Source of the DNA: Candidatus Methanophagales archaeon
GTDB lineage: Archaea > Halobacteriota > Syntropharchaeia > Alkanophagales > Methanospirareceae
Direction of reading: 5' to 3'
Assembly (NCBI GenBank): GCA_017883965.1
Contig: JAFNKG010000021.1
Location: forward strand, 1 to 34,840
DNA: 34,840 bases
Positions within the stretch are counted from its first letter, which is position 1. Each line of letters begins with the position of its first letter. Below are positions 1 through 7,665 of the stretch, piece by piece. The translations under genes were made by a program, and so were the position numbers. The notes below the pieces were generated by a model. The model was given only the letters and a program-made list of their open reading frames with translations, was not told where the DNA came from and made no database searches.

Positions 1-360
1 CTAAAAACGGAAGAGGAAAGGAATAGGGTGTTTGCTGAATTTGTGGATAGGTTGGAGCGTTTTGTGACAAAGAAAGGGAAATGGGGGCACTACGAGGTGA
101 AAAAGCTGGCGAAGCGTGCATTGAAGTACAAACATGAGCTGTTCACCTTCATACTCGTTCCTGGTGTAGAACCCACAAACAATGTCGCTGAGCGTGCTCT
201 AAGACCGGGGGTCCTACAAAGGAAAATATGGGGCTGTCTCAGGACCGAAGAAGGTGCTAAAAACAGAGATATCATGATGAGCGTGATAGGAACGCTGAAA
301 ATCCTGAAAAAAGACTTCTTCACCCACGGAAAAGAGCACATCCTCTGTAAATTAGATTAA
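1..360 (+). CDS. IS66-family transposase, C-terminal part (5' end outside window)
   Basis: The reading frame is open from base 1 and ends at 360, so only the last ~119 residues are present. The stretch with GVEPTNNVAERALRP, followed by RKIWG and RTEEGAKN, is the conserved C-terminal block of IS66-type DDE transposases, in which an Asn/Glu-rich helix carries the last catalytic Glu. A GTG lies at 28, but the frame runs on to its left, so this is not the true start. The gene converges on the truncated regulator at 357-809 and their stop codons overlap. This suggests the end of the insertion sequence lies roughly 10-25 bases beyond the transposase stop, inside the regulator. I cannot see terminal repeats or a target duplication because the other end is off the window. 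Confidence 0.85.
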   Translation, partial: LKTEEERNRVFAEFVDRLERFVTKKGKWGHYEVKKLAKRALKYKHELFTFILVPGVEPTNNVAERALRPGVLQRKIWGCLRTEEGAKNRDIMMSVIGTLKILKKDFFTHGKEHILCKLD

Positions 361-809
361 AAAAGGTGAATAGATACAACAGAATTATTTAAATCCCCAA
401 TCTTCTCAAGCAAAGGCTCTGGAATACCACTAAGGTCATGCGTAAGCCAGAAGTCCTCGTGCTTCTTCAACGCTTCAATCGCATCTATGAAATCGCTTAA
501 TTTCAATGCTATAATCTCACCTATTTTTGTCAATGCATAATCACGGGTTTCATCTTGAAAAATGAGATTGTCCTTTTCAAGTTCTCTTAATGCGTGTATA
601 GCAGTTGTAGAACTTACTCCCAGGTCACCTCGCAATTCGCTCAGCGGTTTCTTACCCGTCTGCAAAGAGATAATGATAGCCCTTCGCAGGTCAGAGCAAG
701 CAGCGAGGCGAAGCGTATTTTGCATAAGCCTCGGATTATTTTCTTTACCTATACCTGCCATCGCCATTACTTCCTCTCCGCCAACTACGGCTACTTCGCG
801 CTCCAGCAT
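357..809 (-). pseudogene. FilR1-type winged-helix transcriptional regulator, truncated at its 3' end
   Basis: The first ~150 residues match the N-terminal half of archaeal winged-helix regulators that carry a C-terminal FilR1 (DUF1724) domain. There is a helix-turn-helix in residues ~35-85 (SDLRRAIIISLQTGKKPLSE, then a recognition helix around SSTTAIHALRELE), a wing (YALTKIGEI), and the linker block FWLTHDLSGIPEPLLEKIG. Family members normally continue for about another 100 residues. Here the frame stops a few codons later, at the edge of the IS66 element, so the ligand-binding half is lost. The start at 809 follows a minus-strand TATA-like element at 824-835 about 20 bases away, consistent with a leaderless mRNA. 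The fragment could still bind DNA, but the intact function is probably gone. Confidence 0.7.
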
Positions 810-823
810 TGCTTATAGTCATC

Positions 824-835
824 TTTTTAAATAAA
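824..835 (-). promoter_or_regulatory. TATA-like element of the truncated regulator
   Basis: Read on the minus strand this is TTTATTTAAAAA. It is centred about 20-25 bases upstream of the ATG at 809, the spacing expected for a leaderless archaeal transcript. Assigned by position only. Confidence 0.4.
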
Positions 836-902
836 TACTACATATATAATCAAAGGAATAAAATATAGCTTAATTTAAGCAATATTGTTGAAGTATAGGA
901 AG

Positions 903-911
903 ATATATATA
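903..911 (+). promoter_or_regulatory. TATA-like element upstream of the histidine kinase
   Basis: ATATATATA lies ~100 bases before the preferred kinase start at 1005. A transcript starting ~25 bases downstream would carry a leader of about 70 bases that contains the Shine-Dalgarno-like GAGGAAGTGAT. Inferred from sequence and position. Confidence 0.4.
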
Positions 912-1004
912 CCCCTTCCAACAATGTTGTCATTGTGTTCTAAAATGGAAGTGGCGTCCGTGATGGAGGAAGAAATAGCAGAGAATAAAAGAGGAAGTGA
1001 TACC

Positions 1005-2174
1005 ATGACTGACATGGATGAATCAGAAGTGCGAGCTAAGACAAAGACTATTTTATTGATTGAGGATGAAGAAATACATGCCGAACTTATCCGAAGGATA
1101 TTTAAGAAGAACAGCCGTGAATGGGATATTTGTCACGTCACAAGCATTAAAGGTGCTTTAAGATGGCTTGAAAAAAATGACCCACCTTCGCTCGTCATCG
1201 CCGATTATCTCTTGCCTGATGGCACGGGCTTGGAGATTGCTAAAGGGGCGACGAGTGCTGAAGAAGTTGGCTTCCCGCTCATCATCCTCACGGGTTTTGG
1301 CTCAGAACAATTGGCAGTTCTCTCCCTCAAATCAGGTGCCGTGGATTATGTGGTGAAGAGCGCAGAAGAGTTACAAGAACTGCCATGGACGTCAGAGCGT
1401 GCAATTCGTGAATGGGAAAATATCATCGGGCGGAAGCGAGCGGAAGGGGAGTTAGAGAGATATGTGAAGGAGTTGGAACGAACGAACCGAGATCTGGACG
1501 ATTTCGCATCGACGGTATCACACGACTTGAGAGCGCCTCTTCGCACTATCCAGGCTTTTAGCATGCTCCTCATGGAAGATTATGCTGATAAACTTGATGA
1601 AACAGGACGGGGATATTTAGATGAGGTGAGTAAAGCAACCGAAAGAATGGATGTGCTAATCGAAGACCTGCTCAAGTTGAGTCGTGTAGGACGAAAATTC
1701 ACCGAGGTAGAAGCGGTTGACCTGAATGAACTGTTAGAGGAGATAAAATCAGACCTGGGGGCGCGATTCGAGGAGCAAGGCGGAGAAGTAGTCGCAGGAA
1801 AGTTGCCCACTATTTCCATACAGCGAGTCTGGATGAAGGAACTCCTCATGAATCTTATTGACAACGGGTTGAAGTTCAATCAGGCTGATAAGCCAAGAGT
1901 AGAGGTTAGTTGTGAAGAGGATGGTAAAAATTATATATTCAAGGTGAAAGATAACGGTATTGGAATAGAAGCGAAATATCAAAGCCGGATATTCAACCTT
2001 TCCGAGAGGTTACAGCCGCAAGAATACGAAGGCACGGGCTTGGGACTGAATATATGCAAGAATATACTGGATAAATTCGGTGGCAATATCCAGGTGGAGA
2101 GCGGACCTGGAGAAGGCAGCACGTTTTGCTTCTCTATACCCCAAAAAATTGATGAGAACGATAGAATGGGCTGA
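1005..2174 (+). CDS. Receiver-histidine kinase (hybrid signal transduction protein)
   Basis: A cytoplasmic two-component protein of about 389 residues. Residues ~15-135 form a response-regulator receiver domain with acidic pocket E20-D21 and phosphoacceptor D67 (VIADYLLPDG). A coiled-coil-like linker (~145-165) leads into a HisKA dimerisation domain with phosphorylated H173 (VSHDLRAPLR). The HATPase_c domain shows an N box (NLIDNGLKFN), G1 box (DNGIGIE) and G2 box (GTGLGL). There is no membrane segment or PAS domain, so the input presumably comes through the receiver. I chose ATG 1005 because GAGGAAGTGAT lies just upstream and the receiver begins right after it. Alternative in-frame starts lie as far back as TTG 885. 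The 3' end overlaps mtnA by 23 bases. No cognate output regulator is visible nearby. Confidence 0.88.
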   Translation: MTDMDESEVRAKTKTILLIEDEEIHAELIRRIFKKNSREWDICHVTSIKGALRWLEKNDPPSLVIADYLLPDGTGLEIAKGATSAEEVGFPLIILTGFGSEQLAVLSLKSGAVDYVVKSAEELQELPWTSERAIREWENIIGRKRAEGELERYVKELERTNRDLDDFASTVSHDLRAPLRTIQAFSMLLMEDYADKLDETGRGYLDEVSKATERMDVLIEDLLKLSRVGRKFTEVEAVDLNELLEEIKSDLGARFEEQGGEVVAGKLPTISIQRVWMKELLMNLIDNGLKFNQADKPRVEVSCEEDGKNYIFKVKDNGIGIEAKYQSRIFNLSERLQPQEYEGTGLGLNICKNILDKFGGNIQVESGPGEGSTFCFSIPQKIDENDRMG

Positions 2175-3138
2175 TGAAACGGAAGCGGTAAAACTAATAG
2201 ACCAGACTTTGCTGCCCGGGGATTATAAAATTCTGGAGTGCACGCGTGTGGATGAACTTATAGATGCGATAAAAAGATTAAAGGTGAGGGGTGCACCAGC
2301 GTTGGGAGCTGCGGGTGCTTTTGGCGTTGTTTTGGCATGTATGAATGCAAGGAATAGGGAGGAGCTAAAAAACGAGGTGGAGAAGCTCAAAAAAGCAAGA
2401 CCCACTGCTATAAATCTCTCTTACGGTGTTAACAGGGCGTTAAATGCGGCAATTCCGGGAAAAGACATGCAGGAGATGAGAAGCTATGCGCTGGAAGAGG
2501 CGAGACGGATTGCAGAAGAAGACGTTGCGGTGAACAAAAAGATAGGGGAATATGGAAGTGAGCTTCTGGAAGATGGAGATGTTGTGCTGACGCATTGCAA
2601 TGCCGGTCGGTTAGCATGTGTTGATTGGGGAACTGCTCTGGGAGTGATAAGAACTGCAATAGAGAAAGGAAAGAGGATAGAAGTGGTAGCGTGTGAGACA
2701 AGACCTCTAAATCAGGGCTCGCGGCTAACCACCTGGGAACTGCTTCAAGATAAAATCACGGTTACGCTTATCACGGACAGCATGAGTGCGGCGGTGATGA
2801 GGGAAGGGAAGGTGGACAAGGTGCTTGTAGGTGCCGATAGGGTGGTTAAGGAAGGGGTGATAAACAAGATAGGGACTTATATGCATGCGGTGGTTGCGAA
2901 AGCGCATAACGTACCTTTTTACGTCGCTGCGCCTCTTTCCTCTTTCGATACGGAAAGGAGTTATAAGGAGGTAGAGATAGAGGAAAGGAGTCCTGATGAG
3001 CTATTATTCTTCGGAGGGAAGCAAATTGCACCGCTTGATGTGAAAGTTTATAACCCTGCATTCGACTTTACACCTTTCGAGCTGATAGAGGCGGTAATTA
3101 CGGAGAAGGGTGTGGTTCATCAGGTGGATGTTGTTTAG
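2152..3138 (+). CDS. mtnA: S-methyl-5-thioribose-1-phosphate isomerase
   Basis: Belongs to the eIF2B-like aldose-ketose isomerase family, with 328 residues, near the usual ~330-350. MtnA converts 5-methylthioribose-1-phosphate to the ribulose form in methionine salvage; in archaea related proteins also handle other 5-deoxypentose phosphates. The catalytic pair is visible: C149 in THCNAGRLA and D229 in VGADRVV, followed by NKIGTY. The N-terminal signature LKVRGAPALGAAGAFG and the C-terminal YNPAFDFTP block are also present. The ATG at 2152 matches the usual family start (MRTIEW). It lies inside the kinase 3' end, a 23-base overlap that implies co-transcription. Related ribose-1,5-bisphosphate isomerases are the main alternative, but the NKIGTY and CNAG motifs favour MtnA. 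Confidence 0.88.
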   Translation: MRTIEWADETEAVKLIDQTLLPGDYKILECTRVDELIDAIKRLKVRGAPALGAAGAFGVVLACMNARNREELKNEVEKLKKARPTAINLSYGVNRALNAAIPGKDMQEMRSYALEEARRIAEEDVAVNKKIGEYGSELLEDGDVVLTHCNAGRLACVDWGTALGVIRTAIEKGKRIEVVACETRPLNQGSRLTTWELLQDKITVTLITDSMSAAVMREGKVDKVLVGADRVVKEGVINKIGTYMHAVVAKAHNVPFYVAAPLSSFDTERSYKEVEIEERSPDELLFFGGKQIAPLDVKVYNPAFDFTPFELIEAVITEKGVVHQVDVV

Positions 3139-3182
3139 CTTCCTAAAAAATCCAAAATCCCAAGCATCAATTTAAGAAAGTT

Positions 3183-4112
3183 TTAAAGTGAGAGAGACCG
3201 TATCCACTCGCCCTTTGCCTCTCTTGTCGTGCCCACAACCAATCTCGTCTCGTGTTTTGTCTTCTCTATTACGCCACGAGCTTCCATCTTCTCACCCTCT
3301 AACGCTTGCCCGGCATAAGTATGAGTGAAAGAAAGAACCTTGTTTATTTCGGGATGTTCTATTTCATATATCGCAGGGCTATCAAAGGAAAAATAGGCGT
3401 CCTTTACTTCCGCTATTATCTTCCCGTAACCTGCTCTTTCTCCTTTTTCATAATTCCGCATATCCAACTGCTTTATTTCTTCAGGGTCTCGCACGTATAA
3501 AATATCGAAGTATGAGTTGCCGATTGCTCCTCTATTTCTCTTCCTCCTTTCATGTGCAACGAAATCATCGTAACTCAACTCTGGCTTCCTCTTATTGTAA
3601 ACCTGCCTCCACATCGCTTCTTTTATCTCCGGGATAAGACCTTCTTCTCTTGCAGCTTCTATAACCTCTCTCGCTTTGTTGAAATTCTTCAGTCCATAAA
3701 TAACAAAATCGAGGTCTGATTTTTCTACGTTGAGACCACATAAAAAGGAGCCCGTGATGCCTATTTTCTCCTTTGGAACATGCTTTCCAAGGAGCCCATA
3801 AATAGTTCTGACCTTCTCTTCACGCTCTGCGATTAACGGAAGCCGCACCTCAGGCATCAAAATTTCCTTTATATCTCCTTTTGGAACCACATGCACGTCT
3901 TTTACAGATTCAGGGCGATGTTTCCTCAGGAATTCGTAAGATTCGTGAAAGTCCAATTTCCTGTATCTCCCTCTCTCCGAGACCCTATCTCCTGTTTCGT
4001 CTGGAATATATCGCAAGAGGCATTTCACTTCCTCTCCTCCTAAGTCATAACTGACAACAGAGAAAATCCAATCTTGCTTTGTTATCACAAAATCCCTTAT
4101 TCTCGGTATCAT
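3183..4112 (-). CDS. Predicted archaeal nucleotidyltransferase
   Basis: Resembles the archaeal nucleotidyltransferase group of the DNA polymerase beta superfamily (COG2413-like). The signature is GITGSFLCGLN with G121-S122, then S132-D133-L134-D135-F136, giving the two metal-binding aspartates, and VIYG. An N-terminal ~90-residue domain of unknown role precedes it. A C-terminal segment with YEIEHPEINKVLSFTHTYAGQ may be an OB-like or nucleic-acid contact domain. The substrate is unknown. It is transcribed divergently from the NIL-ferredoxin, from a shared palindromic TATA region ~25 bases upstream, so the mRNA is probably leaderless. No operon partner is on this strand. Confidence 0.7.
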   Translation of the reverse strand: MIPRIRDFVITKQDWIFSVVSYDLGGEEVKCLLRYIPDETGDRVSERGRYRKLDFHESYEFLRKHRPESVKDVHVVPKGDIKEILMPEVRLPLIAEREEKVRTIYGLLGKHVPKEKIGITGSFLCGLNVEKSDLDFVIYGLKNFNKAREVIEAAREEGLIPEIKEAMWRQVYNKRKPELSYDDFVAHERRKRNRGAIGNSYFDILYVRDPEEIKQLDMRNYEKGERAGYGKIIAEVKDAYFSFDSPAIYEIEHPEINKVLSFTHTYAGQALEGEKMEARGVIEKTKHETRLVVGTTREAKGEWIRSLSL

Positions 4113-4132
4113 GTCTATCTTGAGGTGTTATC

Positions 4133-4143
4133 TTTTATATAAG
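4133..4143. promoter_or_regulatory. Shared divergent TATA region
   Basis: TTTTATATAAG is nearly palindromic and lies 21-31 bases from the ATG at 4112 (minus) and 27-37 bases from the ATG at 4170 (plus). One element could therefore serve both genes, each with a very short or absent leader. Inference from spacing. Confidence 0.45.
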
Positions 4144-4169
4144 AGAAGAGTCAAATATAATGCGAATAA

Positions 4170-5022
<853 letters not shown>

Positions 5023-5079
5023 TTGCAAAGTGCAAATTGAAACCACGAGATTTCACAAGATTAACACAGAATAAGAATA

Positions 5080-5091
5080 AATATATATAAA
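5080..5091 (+). promoter_or_regulatory. TATA-like element upstream of ribH
   Basis: AAATATATATAA lies about 42-53 bases before the ribH ATG in the 110-base ribC-ribH gap. This suggests an independent promoter with a leader of roughly 20 bases. The gap is otherwise A-rich, so the assignment is tentative. Confidence 0.4.
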
Positions 5092-5132
5092 CGAAAAATA
5101 CAAAAAGAATAAAAATAAATAATTCGTGAAAA

Positions 5133-5558
5133 ATGGGAAAGGAAGAAATAAAACTGGGCTTTGTCGTCTCAGAGTTTCACCGCGACATCACATATCAGAT
5201 GGAGATACTGGGTAGGGAGCATGCGGAGTTTTTAGGTGCGGAAGTTTTTCGTACCGTATATACGCCGGGAACCTTTGACATGCCGCTCGCAGTGAAGAAA
5301 ATGCTAACAGAGAAAGAAGTAGATGCCGTGGTTACCTTAGGCTGTATAATAGAAGGTTCGACGAAGCATGATGAAGCGATAGCATCGCAATTGACGAGGA
5401 AAATAATGGACCTTTCGCTGGAGTATGACAAGCCCGTAGCTTTGGGCGTCTCAGGACCCGGGATGACGAGATTAGAAGCGCAAGAAAGGGTGGATTATGC
5501 AAAAAGAGCGGTAGAAGCCGCGGTGAAGATGGTGAAGAGGCTAAGGGAAACAAGATAA
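5133..5558 (+). CDS. ribH: 6,7-dimethyl-8-ribityllumazine synthase
   Basis: 141 residues, a normal length. It condenses 5-amino-6-ribitylaminouracil with 3,4-dihydroxy-2-butanone-4-phosphate to give the lumazine used by the neighbouring RibC, usually as a 60-mer or pentamer. Diagnostic motifs are FVVSEFHRDIT (substrate loop), PGTFDMPLAVKKM, and GCIIEGSTKHDE, which carries the catalytic histidine and the phosphate loop. The C-terminal SGPGMTRLEAQERV replaces the usual G-x-x-T-x-x-Q segment. The last 64 bases overlap the 3' end of the convergent cbiB gene, so transcripts from the two strands are complementary there. Confidence 0.93.
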   Translation: MGKEEIKLGFVVSEFHRDITYQMEILGREHAEFLGAEVFRTVYTPGTFDMPLAVKKMLTEKEVDAVVTLGCIIEGSTKHDEAIASQLTRKIMDLSLEYDKPVALGVSGPGMTRLEAQERVDYAKRAVEAAVKMVKRLRETR

Positions 5559-6439
5559 AGAATAAACATCAGCACGATGCAAACAAAAGCGAACAGGAGT
5601 GAACACCACTTCATGACCCTTATCGCTTCTTCTATATGCGTCCCGCATGCGCCCTCAAAACTTTCTCCTGCGGTGTAATGCCCTTTTTTCTCCAGTTTCA
5701 CGCTCAAAGCGTGGCTCATCGCCGTTATTGTCAAAGGAACTTTTTCTTTTTTTATCGAATCTCGCAATTTCGCGTTACTCATCAACAGTATAAAACCTGC
5801 AGCAATCCGCTCTGGTATGTAATTCAGCATATCATCCGCTTTCGCAGAGAACCAGCCGAAATGTCTGTATTTCCTGTTTTTATACCCAACAACCGCATCC
5901 AACGTATTTATCACTCGATAAACCATAGCACCAAAAACGCCGAACAGAGCGAAATAGAAGAAAGGGGCTATGACACTATCAGTCGTGTTCTCAGCCACCG
6001 ATTCTATGGTTGCGGAATCAAGATGCTCCTCGTCCAAATCCGCCACTTCTCTGCCGACTATTTTTCCTACTGCTTCTCTTTTCGCTTCCAAATTCTCTGC
6101 TTCCACCGCTTTTCTCCCGTATTGTTCCAATCCTTTTATCGTGAAAGTCATCTTGAAAATAAGCGAGCCTAAGACAATGTATAAGAGTTCAGAACGTATA
6201 AAGAGAAGCATTAAACAGGGTAAGGAGAAAATAGAAATTGTAAGCAGTGAATACACCACACCAAGAATTTTTTCTTTCCTCGCATCTCCCCTCCTCGTTA
6301 TTCCGTCAAAGAAATGCATCAACCGGCTTATCCACACAATAGGATAAAACTTTTCTAATTTCTCCGGCGGGTCGCCTATAATCAGGTCTATAAGTATAGC
6401 AATTGCGAAAATAACGATCTGGTCAATGAGCAAATTCAT
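5495..6439 (-). CDS. cbiB: Adenosylcobinamide-phosphate synthase (cobalamin biosynthesis)
   Basis: 314-residue polytopic membrane protein of the CbiB/CobD family. It attaches the aminopropanol (phosphate) arm to adenosylcobyric acid. Visible hallmarks are DLIIGDPPEKLEKFYPIVWISRL at the N-terminus, ESVAENTTDSVIAPFFYF, VINTLDAVVGYKNRKYRHFGWFSAKADD and NYIPERI, with about five hydrophobic segments. The start at 6439 overlaps the Cys-rich gene's stop by four bases (ATGA), so the two are co-translated. The 3' end runs 64 bases into the convergent ribH. In archaea cbiB normally works with CbiP, CobY and CobS, none of which is in this window. Confidence 0.93.
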   Translation of the reverse strand: MNLLIDQIVIFAIAILIDLIIGDPPEKLEKFYPIVWISRLMHFFDGITRRGDARKEKILGVVYSLLTISIFSLPCLMLLFIRSELLYIVLGSLIFKMTFTIKGLEQYGRKAVEAENLEAKREAVGKIVGREVADLDEEHLDSATIESVAENTTDSVIAPFFYFALFGVFGAMVYRVINTLDAVVGYKNRKYRHFGWFSAKADDMLNYIPERIAAGFILLMSNAKLRDSIKKEKVPLTITAMSHALSVKLEKKGHYTAGESFEGACGTHIEEAIRVMKWCSLLFAFVCIVLMFILYLVSLSLFTIFTAASTALFA

Positions 6440-6798
6440 TTTTCGGGTGGATATATCTCTTTTAAAATTGAAAATATTTCTTTTACTTCTTCTTTTCTTT
6501 TTTCAATATCTTCAACATCGTTTATTCCAAACTTCTTGAACGCCTCCAGCAATTCCTTTGCAACTTCCGATTCATGTATCCAGTAACAATTTGAACAGCC
6601 CCAAATATACCCACCTTCCTTCATCTTCACCCATTCACCACCCGTTTGCTCGTCTTCGCAGGGATAAAAAGGACAGAAACACCACGTACAATCCTGACCT
6701 GCGAAGTGGCATGGATAATATTCACACGTTTCGTCGGGTCCTACGAGCTTCTTATCTTCCATTACCTTTTTCAGGTGTTTATAAGCAAGTGGATGCAT
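6436..6798 (-). CDS. Cysteine-rich zinc-finger-like small protein linked to cobamide genes
   Basis: 120 residues with nine cysteines, most in the N-terminal two thirds (CEYYPCHF, DCTWCFCPFYPCED, GCSNCYWIH), and a helical C-terminal tail. This pattern fits the cysteine-rich small domain family (COG2158, Pfam PF04071 type), which is often found next to or fused with CbiB in archaea. The role is unknown; metal binding is likely from the cysteine spacing. It is the first gene of a two-gene unit with cbiB (four-base overlap). A minus-strand TATA-like palindrome CTTATATTATAAG at 6828-6840 lies ~30 bases upstream of the ATG. Confidence 0.75.
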   Translation of the reverse strand: MHPLAYKHLKKVMEDKKLVGPDETCEYYPCHFAGQDCTWCFCPFYPCEDEQTGGEWVKMKEGGYIWGCSNCYWIHESEVAKELLEAFKKFGINDVEDIEKRKEEVKEIFSILKEIYPPEK

Positions 6799-6839
6799 CT
6801 TCGATAATTACTCAATATCTTAGGGTCTTATAATATAAG

Positions 6840-7565
6840 ATGAAAGAGAGTTTCAGGCTAAAAGAGACTTCTGTATGGATAACAGCAGACGAAAAGAAGT
6901 ATATAGAGATTGCAAAAGAAGAGATAAAGCAATGTAGAAAAGAATTGGAAAGATTCGCACGATGGAATCCCTATTTTCTCGTAACGCTCGAAAGTTACCG
7001 GGTAGAACAAGCAGAGGTCGGTAGTGATAGTGATAGAGAAAGGAATAAGGATAAGATACCGGAGATAGTGAGAAGAATGATAGAATCCGCGGGGAAATTT
7101 GGCATAGGACCGATGTCAGCAGTTGCGGGGACTTTAGCGGAGTTTGCGGTAGAGGCGATGCGAAACGCAGGAGCAACACATGCAATGGTGGATAATGGCG
7201 GTGACGTTGCGTTGATATGTGATAGAGAAGTGCTTGTAGGCATATATGCAGGAGAAAGTCCATTCTCGGACAGGATTGCACTTAAGATAAACCCTTCCTC
7301 CTCTCTATTAGGTATATGCACATCTTCTGGGACTGTGGGGCATTCCATAAGCTTTGGGACTGCCGATGCCGCTACGGTGCTAAGCAATAGCGCATCTTTG
7401 TCCGATGCCGCAGCTACTACGCTCTGCAATTCCGTAACTGACGCTCATTCTATCCCGAAAGCTTTTCGTTCAATCAATCATGTGGAGGGCATTGAAGGTG
7501 CGCTTATAATATACAAAGACAAGCTCGCAACATGGGGAAAAATTCCGGAAATCGCACGTTTATAA
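6840..7565 (+). CDS. UPF0280 (ApbE-like) family protein
   Basis: 241 residues, matching the UPF0280/COG2122 family, whose fold resembles the FMN transferase ApbE. Characteristic stretches are the central GIGPMSAVAGTLAEFAVEAM, the MVDNGGDVAL loop, the SSGTVGHSISFG block and SDAAATTLCN. As I recall, the Methanosarcina member (MA1715) was linked genetically to homocysteine synthesis together with a COG1900 protein and a NIL-ferredoxin; a NIL-ferredoxin is encoded at 4170-4556. The chemistry is not established. No clear ribosome binding site precedes the ATG, and it lies 41 bases from the divergent Cys-rich gene. A perfect 12-bp hairpin begins three bases after the stop. Confidence 0.85.
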   Translation: MKESFRLKETSVWITADEKKYIEIAKEEIKQCRKELERFARWNPYFLVTLESYRVEQAEVGSDSDRERNKDKIPEIVRRMIESAGKFGIGPMSAVAGTLAEFAVEAMRNAGATHAMVDNGGDVALICDREVLVGIYAGESPFSDRIALKINPSSSLLGICTSSGTVGHSISFGTADAATVLSNSASLSDAAATTLCNSVTDAHSIPKAFRSINHVEGIEGALIIYKDKLATWGKIPEIARL

Positions 7566-7567
7566 CA

Positions 7568-7593
7568 CAAACTTTCTTTGGAAAGAAAGTTTG
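7568..7593. repeat. Perfect 12-bp inverted repeat after the UPF0280 gene
   Basis: The arms CAAACTTTCTTT and AAAGAAAGTTTG are exact reverse complements separated by GG. It lies directly downstream of the UPF0280 stop and ~100 bases before the ATPase gene. It could act as a 3' mRNA structure, but there is no T-run, so it is not a typical terminator. Confidence 0.8.
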
Positions 7594-7630
7594 ATCAAAG
7601 AAACCATTATTTATGGTAACTAAAGAATCG

Positions 7631-7661
7631 AAATATTTATATATTTGGTAACTATAGTTAC
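7631..7661 (+). promoter_or_regulatory. TATA element with palindromic operator-like site of the ATPase gene
   Basis: An A/T-rich TATA-like stretch (7631-7644) is followed at 7648-7661 by the perfect 14-bp palindrome GTAACTATAGTTAC, ending four bases before the ATG at 7666. A half-site copy GGTAACTA occurs upstream at 7615-7622. A site covering the expected transcription start is a classic position for a repressor. The binding protein is unknown. Confidence 0.55.
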
Positions 7662-7665
7662 TATT

